Translations under genes and position numbers: made by a program
Notes under the pieces: generated by a model
What the model was told of the DNA's origin: nothing
Seen by the model: the letters and a program-made list of their open reading frames with translations, nothing else
Database searches by the model: none
In this document: positions 11,555-22,879 of the stretch, in pieces
Numbering within the stretch: the stretch's first letter is position 1
Layout of the letters: the number at the start of each line of letters is the position of its first letter
From: Adiantum capillus-veneris
Taxonomy: Eukaryota; Streptophyta; Polypodiopsida; Polypodiales; Pteridaceae
Length of the DNA: 64,000 nucleotides
Assembly (NCBI GenBank): GCA_014529385.2
Contig: CM043952.1
Location: forward strand, 59,503,119-59,567,118
Direction of reading: 5' to 3'

Positions 11555-11848
11555 AAGAGAGAGGGGTTGGGGAGGGTGGAGATGGACATAATACCTGCGC
11601 AGCAGGTTTCGGCCAAGACACGAGCAGGCGAAAATGGCCCCTGCGCGCGGGTTTCGCTTTTTTCCCCCAATTTTTTTGGTGTCGATATACGCGTCGCTAT
11701 ACGCGTGGAAAATAAAGCCTTTCCACGCGTATATCGATGCACATTGCAACGCCTATAGCGACGCCCGCTATTGTCGTCGATATACGTGTGGAAAGGCATG
11801 GCCGTCGATATAGGCGCGTCGATATCTTCATTTAGTGTTGTAGTGAGA

Positions 11849-12300
11849 ATTTGAAAAAACTTTCTTTTGCAAAGTTGTAGACCACATCGATTCTGGTGCT
11901 TCTAAGAGGTAATTTCTGCAAAATCGTTTCCAATTAGGAGAAAAATAAAAAACATAAAACAAAAGTTGCTTTTCAGGGATGTACGCAGTCCGTGAACGAT
12001 AACTCAAAATCAGTGCATAATTTGAAAAAACTTTCTTCTGCAAAGTTGTAGACCACATTGATTCTAGTATCTTCCGCGTGTAGTTTCTGCAAAATCGTTT
12101 CCAATTAGGAGAAAAATAAAAAACATAAAACGAAAGTTGCTTTTCAGGTATATATGCAATCCGCGAACGATAACTCAAAATTGGTGTAGAATTTGAAAAA
12201 ACTTTCTTCTGCAAAATTGTAGACCACATTGATTCCGATGATGCCTCAATTGAGTAATTTCTGCAAAATCATTTTTAATTAGGAGAAAATCAAAAACAAA
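11849..12300. repeat. Satellite block of 171-bp period, right of the CACTA element
   Basis: Three successive units begin with 'aatttgaaaaaactttc' at 11848, 12019 and 12190. Each holds 'gtagaccacat', 'tttctgcaaaatc' and 'aattaggagaaaa'. It continues the array at 1-591. Confidence 0.85.
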
Positions 12301-12308
12301 AACGTAGT

Positions 12309-12420
12309 GCTCTGATACCATGTTGAGAGAGAGAGAGATGATGTATATATAGATGAGATGATGTATATATAGAGGGGACCTGGGTGCCATATATAGAGAA
12401 GCCATATATTGAGTAGCTTC
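12309..12420 (-). mobile_element. LTR-retroelement scrap: primer site and LTR edge
   Basis: The plus strand reads GCTCTGATACCA at 12309-12320 and then TGTTGAGAG. On the minus strand that is an LTR ending in CA followed by TGGTATCAGAGC, the usual initiator tRNA-Met primer-binding site. The rest of the element is absent because satellite sequence starts at once on the other side. The far LTR boundary is not defined. Confidence 0.45.
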
Positions 12421-12690
12421 ACATATAAGCTCAACACCAACATGATAGATCTTTTCAAAGGCAATACCCCGGGAATTACTTCAGAAAGCTCCTCATTTAT
12501 GGACACCCGAATTTAATAATTTTTTTGCCAAATCCAATGTCATATAAAGATTGAAAAATGAATCCCATTCCATCTTGCATAAGCCTTGTCAAAGTCAATA
12601 TTGAAAAAAATGAAATCCTGTTCTCAAGGTGCTCAAGAGACCCAAGAAGAGCTATGGATATGATCACCTCAATCTCTCCCACTACAACTG
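12410..12690 (-). pseudogene. LINE reverse transcriptase fragment
   Basis: Minus-strand frames give IDFDKAYAR, as in the RT motif 'DF.KAFD', and downstream SINEELSEVIPGVLPLKRS, which fits the 'NG..S......G..QG' part of LINE RT. Several frame changes and stops separate the pieces. It is old and unrelated to the better-preserved LINE that follows. Confidence 0.45.
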
Positions 12691-12806
12691 ATGTGGGGTA
12701 ATTTAGAGATGTTGATTATGAGGGTGGTCGAACGTAGGCCGATAAAAGACACTAATGTCAAGGATGCCGAGAGTGGGCTCTCCAATGTGGAGAATCAAGA
12801 GTTGAC

Positions 12807-12810
<4 letters not shown>

Positions 12811-12869
<59 letters not shown>
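12811..12869. repeat. (CT)n microsatellite upstream of the LINE
   Basis: About 58 bp of pure CT directly precede the LINE 5' untranslated region. Another CT tract follows the LINE tail (18101-18165), so no target duplication can be assigned at the ends. Confidence 0.9.
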
Positions 12870-12872
<3 letters not shown>

Positions 12873-13097
12873 GCAGCCGTTTTTTGACCTAGTGGATAGC
12901 AGTCCACTCTTTTGATCATAACTTCTTCATCCGAACTCCGATTTGGGTGATCTATAGCTTCAATCGAAGAGCACGAAGTCCTCTACGCATTGATGTAAAG
13001 ACATAAATTTTCAGAGTTATGGAAGGCGTTTTTGTAGCAGCATTTCCGAAGTGAACAGGTTCAACAAAATTGATTCTCATCTCCTATTTTACATACA

Positions 13098-14658
13098 ATG
13101 TCTTCCGGCACTCGCAAGGGTTCTTCTTCTTCAACAAGGTCCACAACCATTGTGGAAAATGATCCAAAATCTCCTAAGTGTGGAGATAGCAACACAACCA
13201 CCCAACCAACGACATCGGAAACCATGATCATGGCGTACTTGGTATCATTGCAAGAGACCGTAAACAAACAAGGCGAAGACTTACGAGCACTTGCAATGGA
13301 GAATGGCACACTAAGGGTACTTGTGGTTGAGAATGAGAATCTCAAGAGGACACTTGAGATGCAAACAACACGTTTGATGCAACTTGAAGAGGAAGTCAAG
13401 GAATGTAAACGCTCTCTTGTGGACTTGAATGCTTTGAAGGAGCGGATGAGCAAAGTAGAGCATGACCATGTATTGAAAGAGGAGAAATTTGACACTATGA
13501 GCCGGGATGTATGCGACATGAAAAATGTATGCACAAACAAGTCTTGGGCTGATGTATGTGGTAGCAATGTGGTTTCTAATTCCTCACTCATGCAAGCTAT
13601 GGTTCAAACAAAGAATGTTGAGAATGTAGATGTGGAGGAGTTGAAGGAACGGGAGCGACGTTCCAAGAACATTTTTATTCGTGGAATTCCCGAAGAGAAG
13701 TTAGAGACACCTCCTTCTCTTGCCATTGTTATTGAAGATTTCTTCAAAACCCACTTTGGCATGTCCGGAGTTATGGTCTATGGAGCACATAGAGTGGGGA
13801 AGCAAGGAGCTCCTCGCTCGGGAGAACGGCCAATTGTATGCACCATGCCGGATGAGACCAAGCGAAAGATTATCCTTGATAATAGTTGGATCTATTTGAG
13901 GGATACAAAATGTTTTATATGTGAAGATCGCGCTATTAAGCAACAAAATATGCGTCGCAAGGCATATGAGGAAAAGAATAATAAAAACAAGGAAATCTCT
14001 CATGAAGAAAATGTGCCCAAGGAGGAGGCAAGTCTTGTAGGTCATGAGGGCAACAACTTCCCGGGAGGTCACCCATCCCAGTACTGTTCCTGCGCATATG
14101 CGCTTAACTGTGACGTTCCACAAATTGGTCTAGCCATCCAGACCCCAAAACCTTAAGGTGTTAGGGACCTCCGGTCTAACCAATTTATGCAAGCCTCATA
14201 GATAGACACCACTTTGTCACCACAAGTTGGGCTTACCCCAACAATCGCCCCCTTAAGCCAAACTTGGGACTTTCCCGTCCCCTTGAGTACCAACGTGTTC
14301 CGCCTTTTTCTAGGCTCAGAGGTTGAGAGCTTCAACGTGGCCGGGAGCTAGCTCAGAGGTTGAAGTCAACATCAACATGTCCTGTTCCACGGACTCAGAG
14401 GTTGGACTTTGAACCATGGCTCTGATACCAGTTGTAGGTCATGAGGGCAACAACTTCCCGGGAGGTCACCCATCCCAGTACTGTTCCTGTGCATATGCGC
14501 TTAACTGTGACGTTCCACAAATTGGTCTAGCCATCCAGACCCCAAAACCTTAAGGTGTTAGGGACCTCCGGTCTAACCAATTTATGCAAGCCTCATAGAT
14601 AGACACCACTTTGTCACCACAAGTTGGGCTTACCCCAACAAGTCTCTCAAGCAAATAG
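13098..14658 (+). CDS. LINE ORF1 (coiled coil, RNA-binding), interrupted by the TRIM
   Basis: The start MSSGTRKGSSSSTRSTT follows the 5' untranslated stretch. Residues of roughly 45-125 form a heptad-like coiled coil (LQETVNKQGEDLRALAMENG, LEMQTTRLMQLEEEVKE). A basic region with SKNIFIRGIPEE follows, resembling the RRM-type fold of L1 ORF1 proteins, then VYGAHRVGKQG and a Lys/Asn-rich tail. Such proteins coat LINE RNA. Leaving out the TRIM and one target copy, the frame runs through 'SLSSK' to a TAG at 14656-14658, giving about 316 residues. ORF2 continues in the same frame after that TAG. Confidence 0.75.
14036..14640 (-). mobile_element. TRIM (terminal-repeat retrotransposon in miniature)
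   Basis: Two 208-bp LTRs (14036-14243 and 14433-14640) start TGTAGGTC and end CCCCAACA, with one difference seen between them. The 5-bp AGTCT flanks both ends. Beside the right LTR the minus strand carries TGGTATCAGAGC (14419-14430), the initiator tRNA-Met primer site. Beside the left LTR is a purine tract. The 189-bp interior has no coding capacity, as expected of a TRIM, which depends on another element for its proteins. It looks whole and very young. Confidence 0.95.
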
Positions 14659-14664
14659 GGATGC

Positions 14665-15540
14665 GTGACCTATGAGACCGAGTTACAATTGAAAATATGC
14701 TTTTGGAATTGTAATGGATACCCATGGAATGTGGGGGTTGGCATTGATGAACTAACAAGCAAAGCCGATGTTGTACTTCTTGTTGAAACTTGGGAGCATG
14801 ATACACAAAGGATTAACGGCTTGGAGGATTACAATGTACATTCATTGATGTGGTCAAAGAATCTCAAGCAACGAAGAGGACAAGGAGGGTTGGCATGTAT
14901 GGTTAAGAAAGGATTGGAAGATTTTGTATCAATTGTGAAAGATGACAAGTACAAACGTTATGTATGGCTGAAAATTATGACACCAAAAAGAGCACCCATT
15001 TTTGTAGCCGGTTGCTACATTCCTCATCATGATTCTCCCTTTTATGCTTGCATGGATAGAGATCAACCATTTTCTGATTTGGAAGAGGACATTGCTTATT
15101 TCAAAGGTGAAGGTGATGTTATTGTATTTGGGGATATGAATGCTCGCACAAAAACATTGCAACATGATACTCAACAATTTGATATGCCATACATTTCAAG
15201 GGAGTTGGAGAAAGTTCACTTGTATGATCGTACTTCAATGGATGAGAAAGAACCCGATCACTATGGAAAGTTACTTTTATACATGTGTAATAGCACGGGT
15301 ATGCTCATTGCCAATGGTGTATCTTTGTGGAGTGGAACCAATGGATTTACATGTAGAAGACATAATGGGGATAGTGTGATTGACTATATGCTACTCTCTG
15401 AAGCCATCATGTATCACATAAAGAGTTTTATGTTTGGTCAATGGACCCCGGAATCCGACCATCGCACCTTATGTATTGACCTTTCATGTGGAGAAGCAAC
15501 TAAGCATGATAATCTCAGCCAAAGGAAAGAGAAGTTATGA
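14665..15540 (+). CDS. LINE ORF2, endonuclease part
   Basis: The frame carries ICFWNCNGYPWN, DVVLLVETW, RGQGGLACMVKKG, FVAGCYIPHH, VIVFGDMNAR, SVIDYMLLS and ESDHRTLCIDL. These match, in order, the APE-type endonuclease of LINEs, including the GDxNA and SDH motifs used to nick target DNA. No in-frame ATG lies near the start. The frame runs on from ORF1 after a single TAG, so translation initiation is unclear. A TGA at 15538-15540 separates this part from the rest of ORF2. Confidence 0.85.
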   Translation: MTYETELQLKICFWNCNGYPWNVGVGIDELTSKADVVLLVETWEHDTQRINGLEDYNVHSLMWSKNLKQRRGQGGLACMVKKGLEDFVSIVKDDKYKRYVWLKIMTPKRAPIFVAGCYIPHHDSPFYACMDRDQPFSDLEEDIAYFKGEGDVIVFGDMNARTKTLQHDTQQFDMPYISRELEKVHLYDRTSMDEKEPDHYGKLLLYMCNSTGMLIANGVSLWSGTNGFTCRRHNGDSVIDYMLLSEAIMYHIKSFMFGQWTPESDHRTLCIDLSCGEATKHDNLSQRKEKL

Positions 15541-15546
15541 CTATGT

Positions 15547-18032
15547 ATGGATTTCAAACGGGCACCAATGTACATTGAAATGGTTGAGCAAAAATTATGG
15601 ATGACAAAGCTTCAATGTGATGCACCATTGGAAACTAAATGGGAAGCTTTCATGAAAGCTATTTGTTCTTGTGCGGAAGAATGCTTTGCCATAAAGCATC
15701 TCCATGGTATCAACAAAGATAAAGAATGTCAAGATGCTCGAAAGTCCTTGATAAAGCTTAATGCAACTATGGACAAAGACAACTATCAAAGTCATTTGCA
15801 TACATACAAGGCATTGATTCAAAAGAAGAGAAGAAGATGGGAAGTAAAGCAACAAGAATTTCAAGTCCAAGAAAAGGCACATGCATGTGGAAGATTTTGG
15901 AGAAACTTGAGAGGCAAGCGGGTTGAGAATTTTGGTAACTTGAGTCTAGTGGATATGTACACACATTGTAGGCAATTATATGAGCAAGAAAATACTGAAA
16001 AATGCCATTTTATGGTTCACTCCCATGTATGCCGTCTTTTTTTACTATTGAGGATGTATGCGGTGGGCTTGAAAAGTTGGCCACTCGCAAAGCGGGAGAT
16101 CTTCAAGGTATCAAGCCGGAGATGATCAAATGGACGGGAGATTTTACCCATGAGTGGATGTGTGATATGTTCAACCTTGCACTTCAACATGGTATGCCTT
16201 ATGATTGGAGTACTAATTGGGTTAAGCCTTTGCATAAAGGAGGGGATGTAAAGAATGTAAGCAACTACCGGACTATAATGATTGGGTCTCTTATGGCAAA
16301 GTTATTTGGGTGCATAATGGAGATGAAATTGAGTGATTGGGCTGAAGAGAATGACAAGCGTGCAAAGGGACAAGCGGGTTTTCGTCGATGCCATAGAACC
16401 ATTGATCATATTGTCACTCTTCGTGTTCTCATGGAGGAAAGTCGGTTGAAAGGCAAGCGATTGTATTGTTGTTTTGTGGACTTTAAGAAAGCCTTTGATA
16501 TGATTCCACGTAACAATTTGTGGAGAAGGATGGAAGAACTCCAAGTGCCAAGTGAGTTTATGCTTGCGGTTTCTCGAATCTATGAGAAGGTGATTTGTCA
16601 ATTGCGCATGGGAAGAGAAATTTCAGAAATTTTTGTAAGCACTATTGGGGTTAAACAAGGATGTCCATTGTCACCAACTCTCTTTGGTCTATGCATCGAT
16701 CAATTGGAACAAATGGTACTTGACTTTATGCAAGAAGAAGGCATTGAAGAGGTCACTATTTGCAATGCGGTAATCATGCTTTTGTTGTATGCGGATGATG
16801 TAGTGCTTCTAGCACACACTTTAGAAGATGCACAAAAGCTTATGGTTGTCCTTGAGAACTTTTGCTTGCATAGTGGGCTGATTGTAAATGAATCCAAAAC
16901 AAAGGTTATGCTTGTGAAAACCAACCATAAGGAGAAGCCATGCATTGTGTACAACAACGAGACACTTGAAGTTGTTGAGAGCTTTAAGTACCTTGGCCTT
17001 GAGGTTCCATCCAATCACAAGTGGCATGAATGTGCTATGCGTCGTTTGGAAGCGGGAAAGAGAGCATATTATGCATTTGAGAACATGTGTAATGCGGGAA
17101 ACATCAAGTGTTGGGTTCTCAAGAAGTATCTTTTTGATGCATTGGTGACACCGGTTCTTCTTTATGGAGTTGAAGTGTGGGGTGGGAGCATCTCAAAGTC
17201 TACTTGGAAAGAGTTTGAGAATGTCCAAAAGCGTTTTCTTACAAACTTTCTCCAAGTTAAGACACAAACACCATATATGCTCCTACTTCTTGAGTCGGGA
17301 TCTCTTCCAATTGAGGTTATGGGAATGGAAAGGGTTGTGGAGTACATGATAAAGATGCGTCAAAACCCCTCACATCGACTTCCTACAATTGCATGGGAAG
17401 CAAGCAAAAAAGTTCAAAAGACGCATAAAAGCAAGATCTTGAGCACGGGATGGATGCAAGACATAAAGAAGTGGTTTGGGAGATGGGATGCATTACACTT
17501 GCTACATGATGCTTCAATTGACTCTCAAGTGAATGAAGCTTTTCTACAACGCCAATGTATTACGGCTTGGGAGAAATCCGGTGGGTCACGCTTCATACAT
17601 TACACCACCTATATTGCCCCCAACTACAAAACCATGTTCTTCGCTGAGAGAGGAAACCGTACTCACACTTACATGCTTGAGCCTATTCCCTTGTCCGCGA
17701 TACGCACTATCGCAGCAATTCGGCTTAGCTCCCATTTCCTTCGATGCGAGATAGGGCGTTGGGGCAATGGAGAAGAGTCAAATCGATTGTGCACATTATG
17801 CTCACTGCAAGTTCGAGAGTCTGAGTACCACACACTACTAGAGTGCTCAGCTTTTGATCACATCCGAACTTGCTTCTCTCACATTTTCAGTCATAACTTA
17901 GACCTACACACTTTCCTCTCCCAGCCAAAGTGTGGGCTCTCCATTGCGACTCTCATCACTACAATTTTGGAGCATGGAGAGTCACTCATCAGCCGTACAC
18001 ATACTACATCACATGTAACTTTGGTCCCATAG
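15547..18032 (+). pseudogene. LINE ORF2, linker, reverse transcriptase and zinc cluster
   Basis: The linker (15547-16000) is followed, after a frame change near 16000, by the RT: GDVKNVSNYRTIMIGS, KGQAGFRRCHRTIDH, CCFVDFKKAFDMIPR, GVKQGCPLSPTLF and the catalytic LLYADDVVLLA. The thumb (YLGLEVPSN, LFDALVTPVLLYGVEVWGG) leads to a C-terminal CTLC...HTLLEC zinc cluster found in many plant LINEs. No RNase H domain is seen. All RT motifs are present, but the frame change and the upstream stop split ORF2. Confidence 0.85.
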
Positions 18033-18063
18033 GTCATATTTGACCTCCGAGGACGATAATAAA

Positions 18064-18192
<129 letters not shown>

Positions 18193-18265
18193 TCCACAAT
18201 AGAGTGAATCTTCGATAGCAAGGGAGGAGATGCCAATCTCATATTCCATCGATAGACAAAAGTGG

Positions 18266-18880
18266 CACTACAAGAGATTTCCTAAATTTCGACGTCAGAT
18301 TACCGACGTCAATGGCGGGTGTCGGTATATGTGTAGGTAAATTTGGAGGGAGATCAAATTTTTTAAAAGTTTAAATTTAAAAAAAATGGCGCCTATATCG
18401 AGGCGCATATCGGCGCGTGTTTCAGTGTGCATTTTGATGCATGTACCGGTACTTGTACTAGCGGATTTTGCAAAAATAGAACCCGCAGGTTTCTCCAGTG
18501 TATTTCACTTGTTTTTCTCCTCCTCTCTTGTCCTCCTCCTCCTCACTTTCCGCAGATCTACTACCATAGGGCTTGCCGGACTTGATATTTCCACTCATAC
18601 GCTCCTCCCCATCAATAAGGTAAGATTTTTTTCAAGATTCATAGTAGATTTGTTCACTCTTGTGTGTGTGTGTGAGTAACATAGTGTGTGTGTTTTTGTT
18701 TTTTTGTGCAAGATTTACGACATTTCTTCAAGTGTTTCTTGCTTAAATAGACCGCATGTGATTGCTCTATCATTCTCTTTTCTTGCATACACACGTACAC
18801 ACACACACACACATTCACATAAACATCCACACAAATAAACAAAAATGCACACTAAACAATATAAACACACTATATACGGC
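18266..18880 (+). mobile_element. Terminus of a second CACTA-type element (partial)
   Basis: CACTACAAGAGATTTCC at 18266 followed by 'cgacgtcagattaccgacg' is typical of plant CACTA ends, and 'atatcgaggcgcatatcgg' provides subterminal repeats. No matching inverted end was found downstream, where the sequence changes into a different repeated block at 18881. A frame from 18386 (MAPISRRISARVSVCIL) ends at a possible donor (AAG|GTAAG) near 18619, but I recognise no product. Confidence 0.45.
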
Positions 18881-20995
18881 GCACACACACATTTTTCAAT
18901 TCAAACAAAGGGAAAATTGAAAAAAACTATAACTTTTATTATTTTATAAATTATATTAATTAAAAGTCACCATTAACAAAGAATGATAACGATATTTTAT
19001 CATTAAAAAAAGAGTTATTTTGAATTATATCATTCTATAACTAGTTTTGTTATTTTTATGTGAATAAAGTTAAAAATTAAGAAATTATGTTGTTTTTTTT
19101 ACTTGTGACTTGTCGTAGGTGTTGTAAATCTAAATTAGAAACTTTATAGTGTTAGGTTCTAAGTACCTGTGATTAGCCTTATTCATTGTGCAAATTGTTG
19201 ATTGACATTGCTATGTTGATTGCTTAAGACTAAGCGATGTTATGTCGATTGGACGTAGTTTCCCGTTTTGGGCTATTCACTTAATTAGAGTTAGCCCCTT
19301 AACACTAGAATGGTAACCTAATAGGACATAAAAGTGTCCTTTCAAGGTTTTGGGAAAAAATTCCAAAACGATAGTAGATCCACTCATTTTGAAAAATCAT
19401 TTCATGAGCTTATAGTTCAATAACTACTACATATGGAAAAAATGAGAAACTTGTATTTTTTCTCATCCCTTGGTCACTACAAGCCTCCAAAGTTAATGGA
19501 CCAGTGCATTTTGGCCAAAAGAGCGATTTCTTACGGTTGATTGCATATAAATACGAGTGGGTATTTTTGTAGGACATGAGATAAAATGCCCCGTTAGCTT
19601 CAATGGGTTGGTGACCAAAACATATGATTTCTTTTACCTCACTAATGTTTTTTTGGGCAAAAAAAATATGTACAAAAAAGTTGCATTTTTGCCATTCTGC
19701 GAACCTATCATCAAAGTTTCTCTAGTCACCCTCAATACAGATACTATATACATGTTTTCTTAGTTCCCTTTGGGCCTTTGGATTCAAAAGGATCCATGGA
19801 GCATGTCAAAAGGATAATGGATCTCTTACAATTGGAACCTTGGGGGCAATGATAAAGTGCTAAATACAGCAAACATGAAAAAACTGGGTTTAGCTTTATG
19901 ACCTCTAGAAACCCATAGAAACTACTCAATATCTAGCCAAGTTTGTAGTCTATGATTAGATATGGTCACTACCTACAAAATACACACAATTGGCCTAAGA
20001 AACTAGAAATATTGAGAAAGTTATACTTACTACTCTAAAATGTATCGTATTCCTCAGCAATCAAAAAAATCAACCATCATCATATACTATGCTATATAGC
20101 ATATTAGGTCCCCCAAAACTCATCTAAGATTAGCTTTATGTTATACATTACACTTACACAATCAAAATTGAATTTGGATATCAAGAAAGCCACCAAAAAA
20201 ATCATAAAAGTGCTAATTTTGGCAAAAAAAAGGATTATGCAATTCTTGTAAATTGGTCATGACTTTCAATTTTAACACTTAGCTCTTCCTACAAGCATCA
20301 AAACATGTTGAGAACTATGAAGGCCTAACCTCTAGCCATCTAAACCTCACAAACATGAAGTTTAGAGTGGTATAGTTGCCAAAATTTGAAAAAAAACCAA
20401 AAACAGGACCCGTTTTTTCACACAGTTTAGGTTCTAAAATGTTGTGCAAGAGTAAGGTTAATGGTGAGATCGATACTCCAAAAAAAATGATAAGTTTTTT
20501 TCAGCTCATAAGGCAACTTTGTGGATATATAGCACCTAGAAATTCATTTTCATACTCTTCAAATAATTCAAGCAAAATGGTCACTTAACAGGACACAAAA
20601 GTGTCCAAGGACATAAAAGTGTCATGTTACCATTCTAGTGTTAAGGCTAACCATTTAGGTAATAAGTCGTTCCACTGCTTAGGATTGGTCTTTATTTAGA
20701 CTGATGAGGCTAGCTGCTTAGGTATTTAGTCGCTTAGCCGAGCCCGTTTAGTCCTATCCACGGCGCGGCTAGCTTTATTATTTAGCCACTTAGCTGCCTA
20801 GGGCTAATCGTTTAGGTCTAATCGATATTTCGACGGCTTATTAGGACTTGCCACTTAAAGCTAGCCGCTTAGGTGTTTAGTCACTTAGCCACTCAAGACT
20901 AGTCCATGTTTAGGTCGTTGAAGGCTACACGCTGGTGCACCCAAGTTTCTTCGACCCAAGAAAGCGCCGGTAGCCGGTGTGTGGAATTATGCAGT
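18881..20995. repeat. Duplicated flank, copy 1
   Basis: This 2.1-kb block recurs at 25857-27971 with an offset of about 6976 bp and few differences. It starts at a GCACACACACATTTTT phrase and runs into the gypsy-type LTR at 20996. It contains the TTAA element copy A and, at about 20645-20930, a degenerate array of 'cttagccgcttaggt'-like units. No gene was recognised. Confidence 0.85.
19303..20640. mobile_element. TTAA-type non-autonomous DNA transposon, copy A
   Basis: Inverted ends CACTAGAATGGTAAC and its reverse complement are flanked by TTAA (19299-19302 and 20641-20644). Just inside lie 'ggacataaaagtgtcc' motifs, in inverted arrangement at the two ends. The 1338-bp interior is AT-rich and has no transposase frame. 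TTAA targets belong to piggyBac and Kolobok superfamilies; which one applies is unknown. Copy B is its duplicate. Confidence 0.8.
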
Positions 20996-21135
20996 GTAAT
21001 GGAAATGGCCTATGAACTTAGAGAATAGCGGAATTAAGAGAATTAGAGTGAGCAACTTTGAGAGCATAGATGGTGGACTTAATTGGTAGTAGCAACTTAA
21101 TCATAACACTTAATTAACTAGGCATGAGCAATACC

Positions 21136-21178
<43 letters not shown>

Positions 21179-22879
21179 AGAGAATATGACAACAGTTGAG
21201 GACCGGATTTATGTGGAGCCGCTCCCCCCTCCAAAAGGCATTTGTATTATAGATTCTCTCATTAAGAGAGACTTGATACAATACAATCTTTGTGTTCCTT
21301 GAGACCTCTTTGGCAGTATGGAGATGGAAGCTTCATACACCAAGCTTTTGCATAGTATCAACAATCAATCTTAGCTTGAAAACAATCAAGAACTCATGAA
21401 CATCATTAGTCTTTGTGTTCCCTAAATCATTTGAGTGCATGAGGATGTATACTTTTATGCATCAACTTGTGCCTAAAGCAACAATTAATCTACCTTGCAA
21501 TACAATTAATCTACTTGAATTAAGTAACTAATCTACTTGCAATAAACCATTAGCCTTCTTGCAATACGCATAACATGCACTTTGTGGAAAGCATTAACTA
21601 TCCCAAGCCTCAGTCCCAAGACCTCAAACACCTTCGAAGGTGGAGAGAGCTAGCAGGGAATGAGGGTAGGGAAGAGGAAGAAGAAGTATTCCATAGGAGA
21701 AAAAAATTATTCCTCACTTATCATCACTCTTCTTGCTTAGCATACATAATAGCATAGTAATGAAGATGGAGAAGATGGAAAGCTTAAGCATTGAAGCATA
21801 GCTCTTGGTTGGATTTTCATTCCATAGCCAAGAGTGTTGGTGTAGACTCTCAACTTCTCAAGGAGCTTGGAGAAGAAGATGGAGCTCCTGCACCTTGCCT
21901 ATCACACAATGAGAGTGTTTGTGAGTGTGTGTGGGTGAGTATACCCCCTAATCAACCCCCTAGCTTGCTTGGGTCGACCCCTCCTTGTAGCTCATGCTTG
22001 AAGCTCATTGGACCCCTCCAGGCCTAGCCAATCATAAGCAGGAGGCATTACAAGCAGCAAGGGTAGCCTTGAGACAAGTGTCCCCCCTTTCCCCTTTGAG
22101 AGAGAGGGCTAGATAAATGCAAAATCAATTAATTAAATCTCCTAAATTATCATTGGACCCTTTGGTTGGCCAACCAATAGGCTTCAGGCACACAATGAGG
22201 GCAACATGAGGAGGAACTTGACAAGTGTCTCTTTTGCTTTCTTTGTACCATGTATGCCTTGTGTGAGTGTGTGGGTGTTCTCTCTCATCCCCCCTCATGT
22301 AGGGCTCACCCCCTCCTTGTAGGGATTGAATATTTGACTTTTTGACACCTCAACCCCTCATGCATAGGCCCAGTTCCCACCACAAGATTGGCCCTTAAGC
22401 ACTTTAAGCTTGGGCTGGGTTCTCACCTCAAGTGCAACCCTAACATCTCAAGCATGTCAAGCACCTCAAGCATCTCAATCATTAAGCACCTCAAGAATCT
22501 CAAGCACCTCAATCATCAAGCACCTCAATCATCAAGCACCTCAAGCACCTTAGTCATCAAGTAGGACAAGCACCTCGAGCTGGGTTGGGTTCCCGCGCCT
22601 CAAGCTCAGCCCTAGCTTACCTAAGGTCAAAGGACTTTTACACATATTATTGGAGGTCTTCAACGAAGCTAACCCTAAGGTCTTATGCTCCATGGGTTAG
22701 CCTTGCTCTTTGATAGACCATCTCTCATTTGGGCCCCTTTACCAATGGCCCCGTGTTGAGATAGATCTAAAAGCACATGTCTATATATTAACCCTTGTTC
22801 CCGTTTATTCTCCCACATTAAGTGATCAGTTTAATATGAGAAAATAATTTGGGTTGGTTAGATATTAGTTTTTATGACA
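20996..22879 (-). repeat. Left LTR of the old gypsy-type element
   Basis: The 1884-bp LTR has TG...CA ends. It contains an AG tract (21140-21173) and a run of 'tcaagcacc'-like short tandem units (22440-22610). Many blocks are shared with the LTRs of the inner gypsy element, but divergence is clearly greater. Confidence 0.85.

Noticed and set aside
11226-11749. Minus-strand frames rich in Ser/Leu, Arg/Glu and Cys/Val
   Set aside because: They translate CT, GA and CA microsatellites and have no other content.
19557-20588. Small frames conserved between TTAA copies A and B
   Set aside because: A and B are a recent duplicate of one insertion, so similarity does not show selection, and copy C does not keep the frames.
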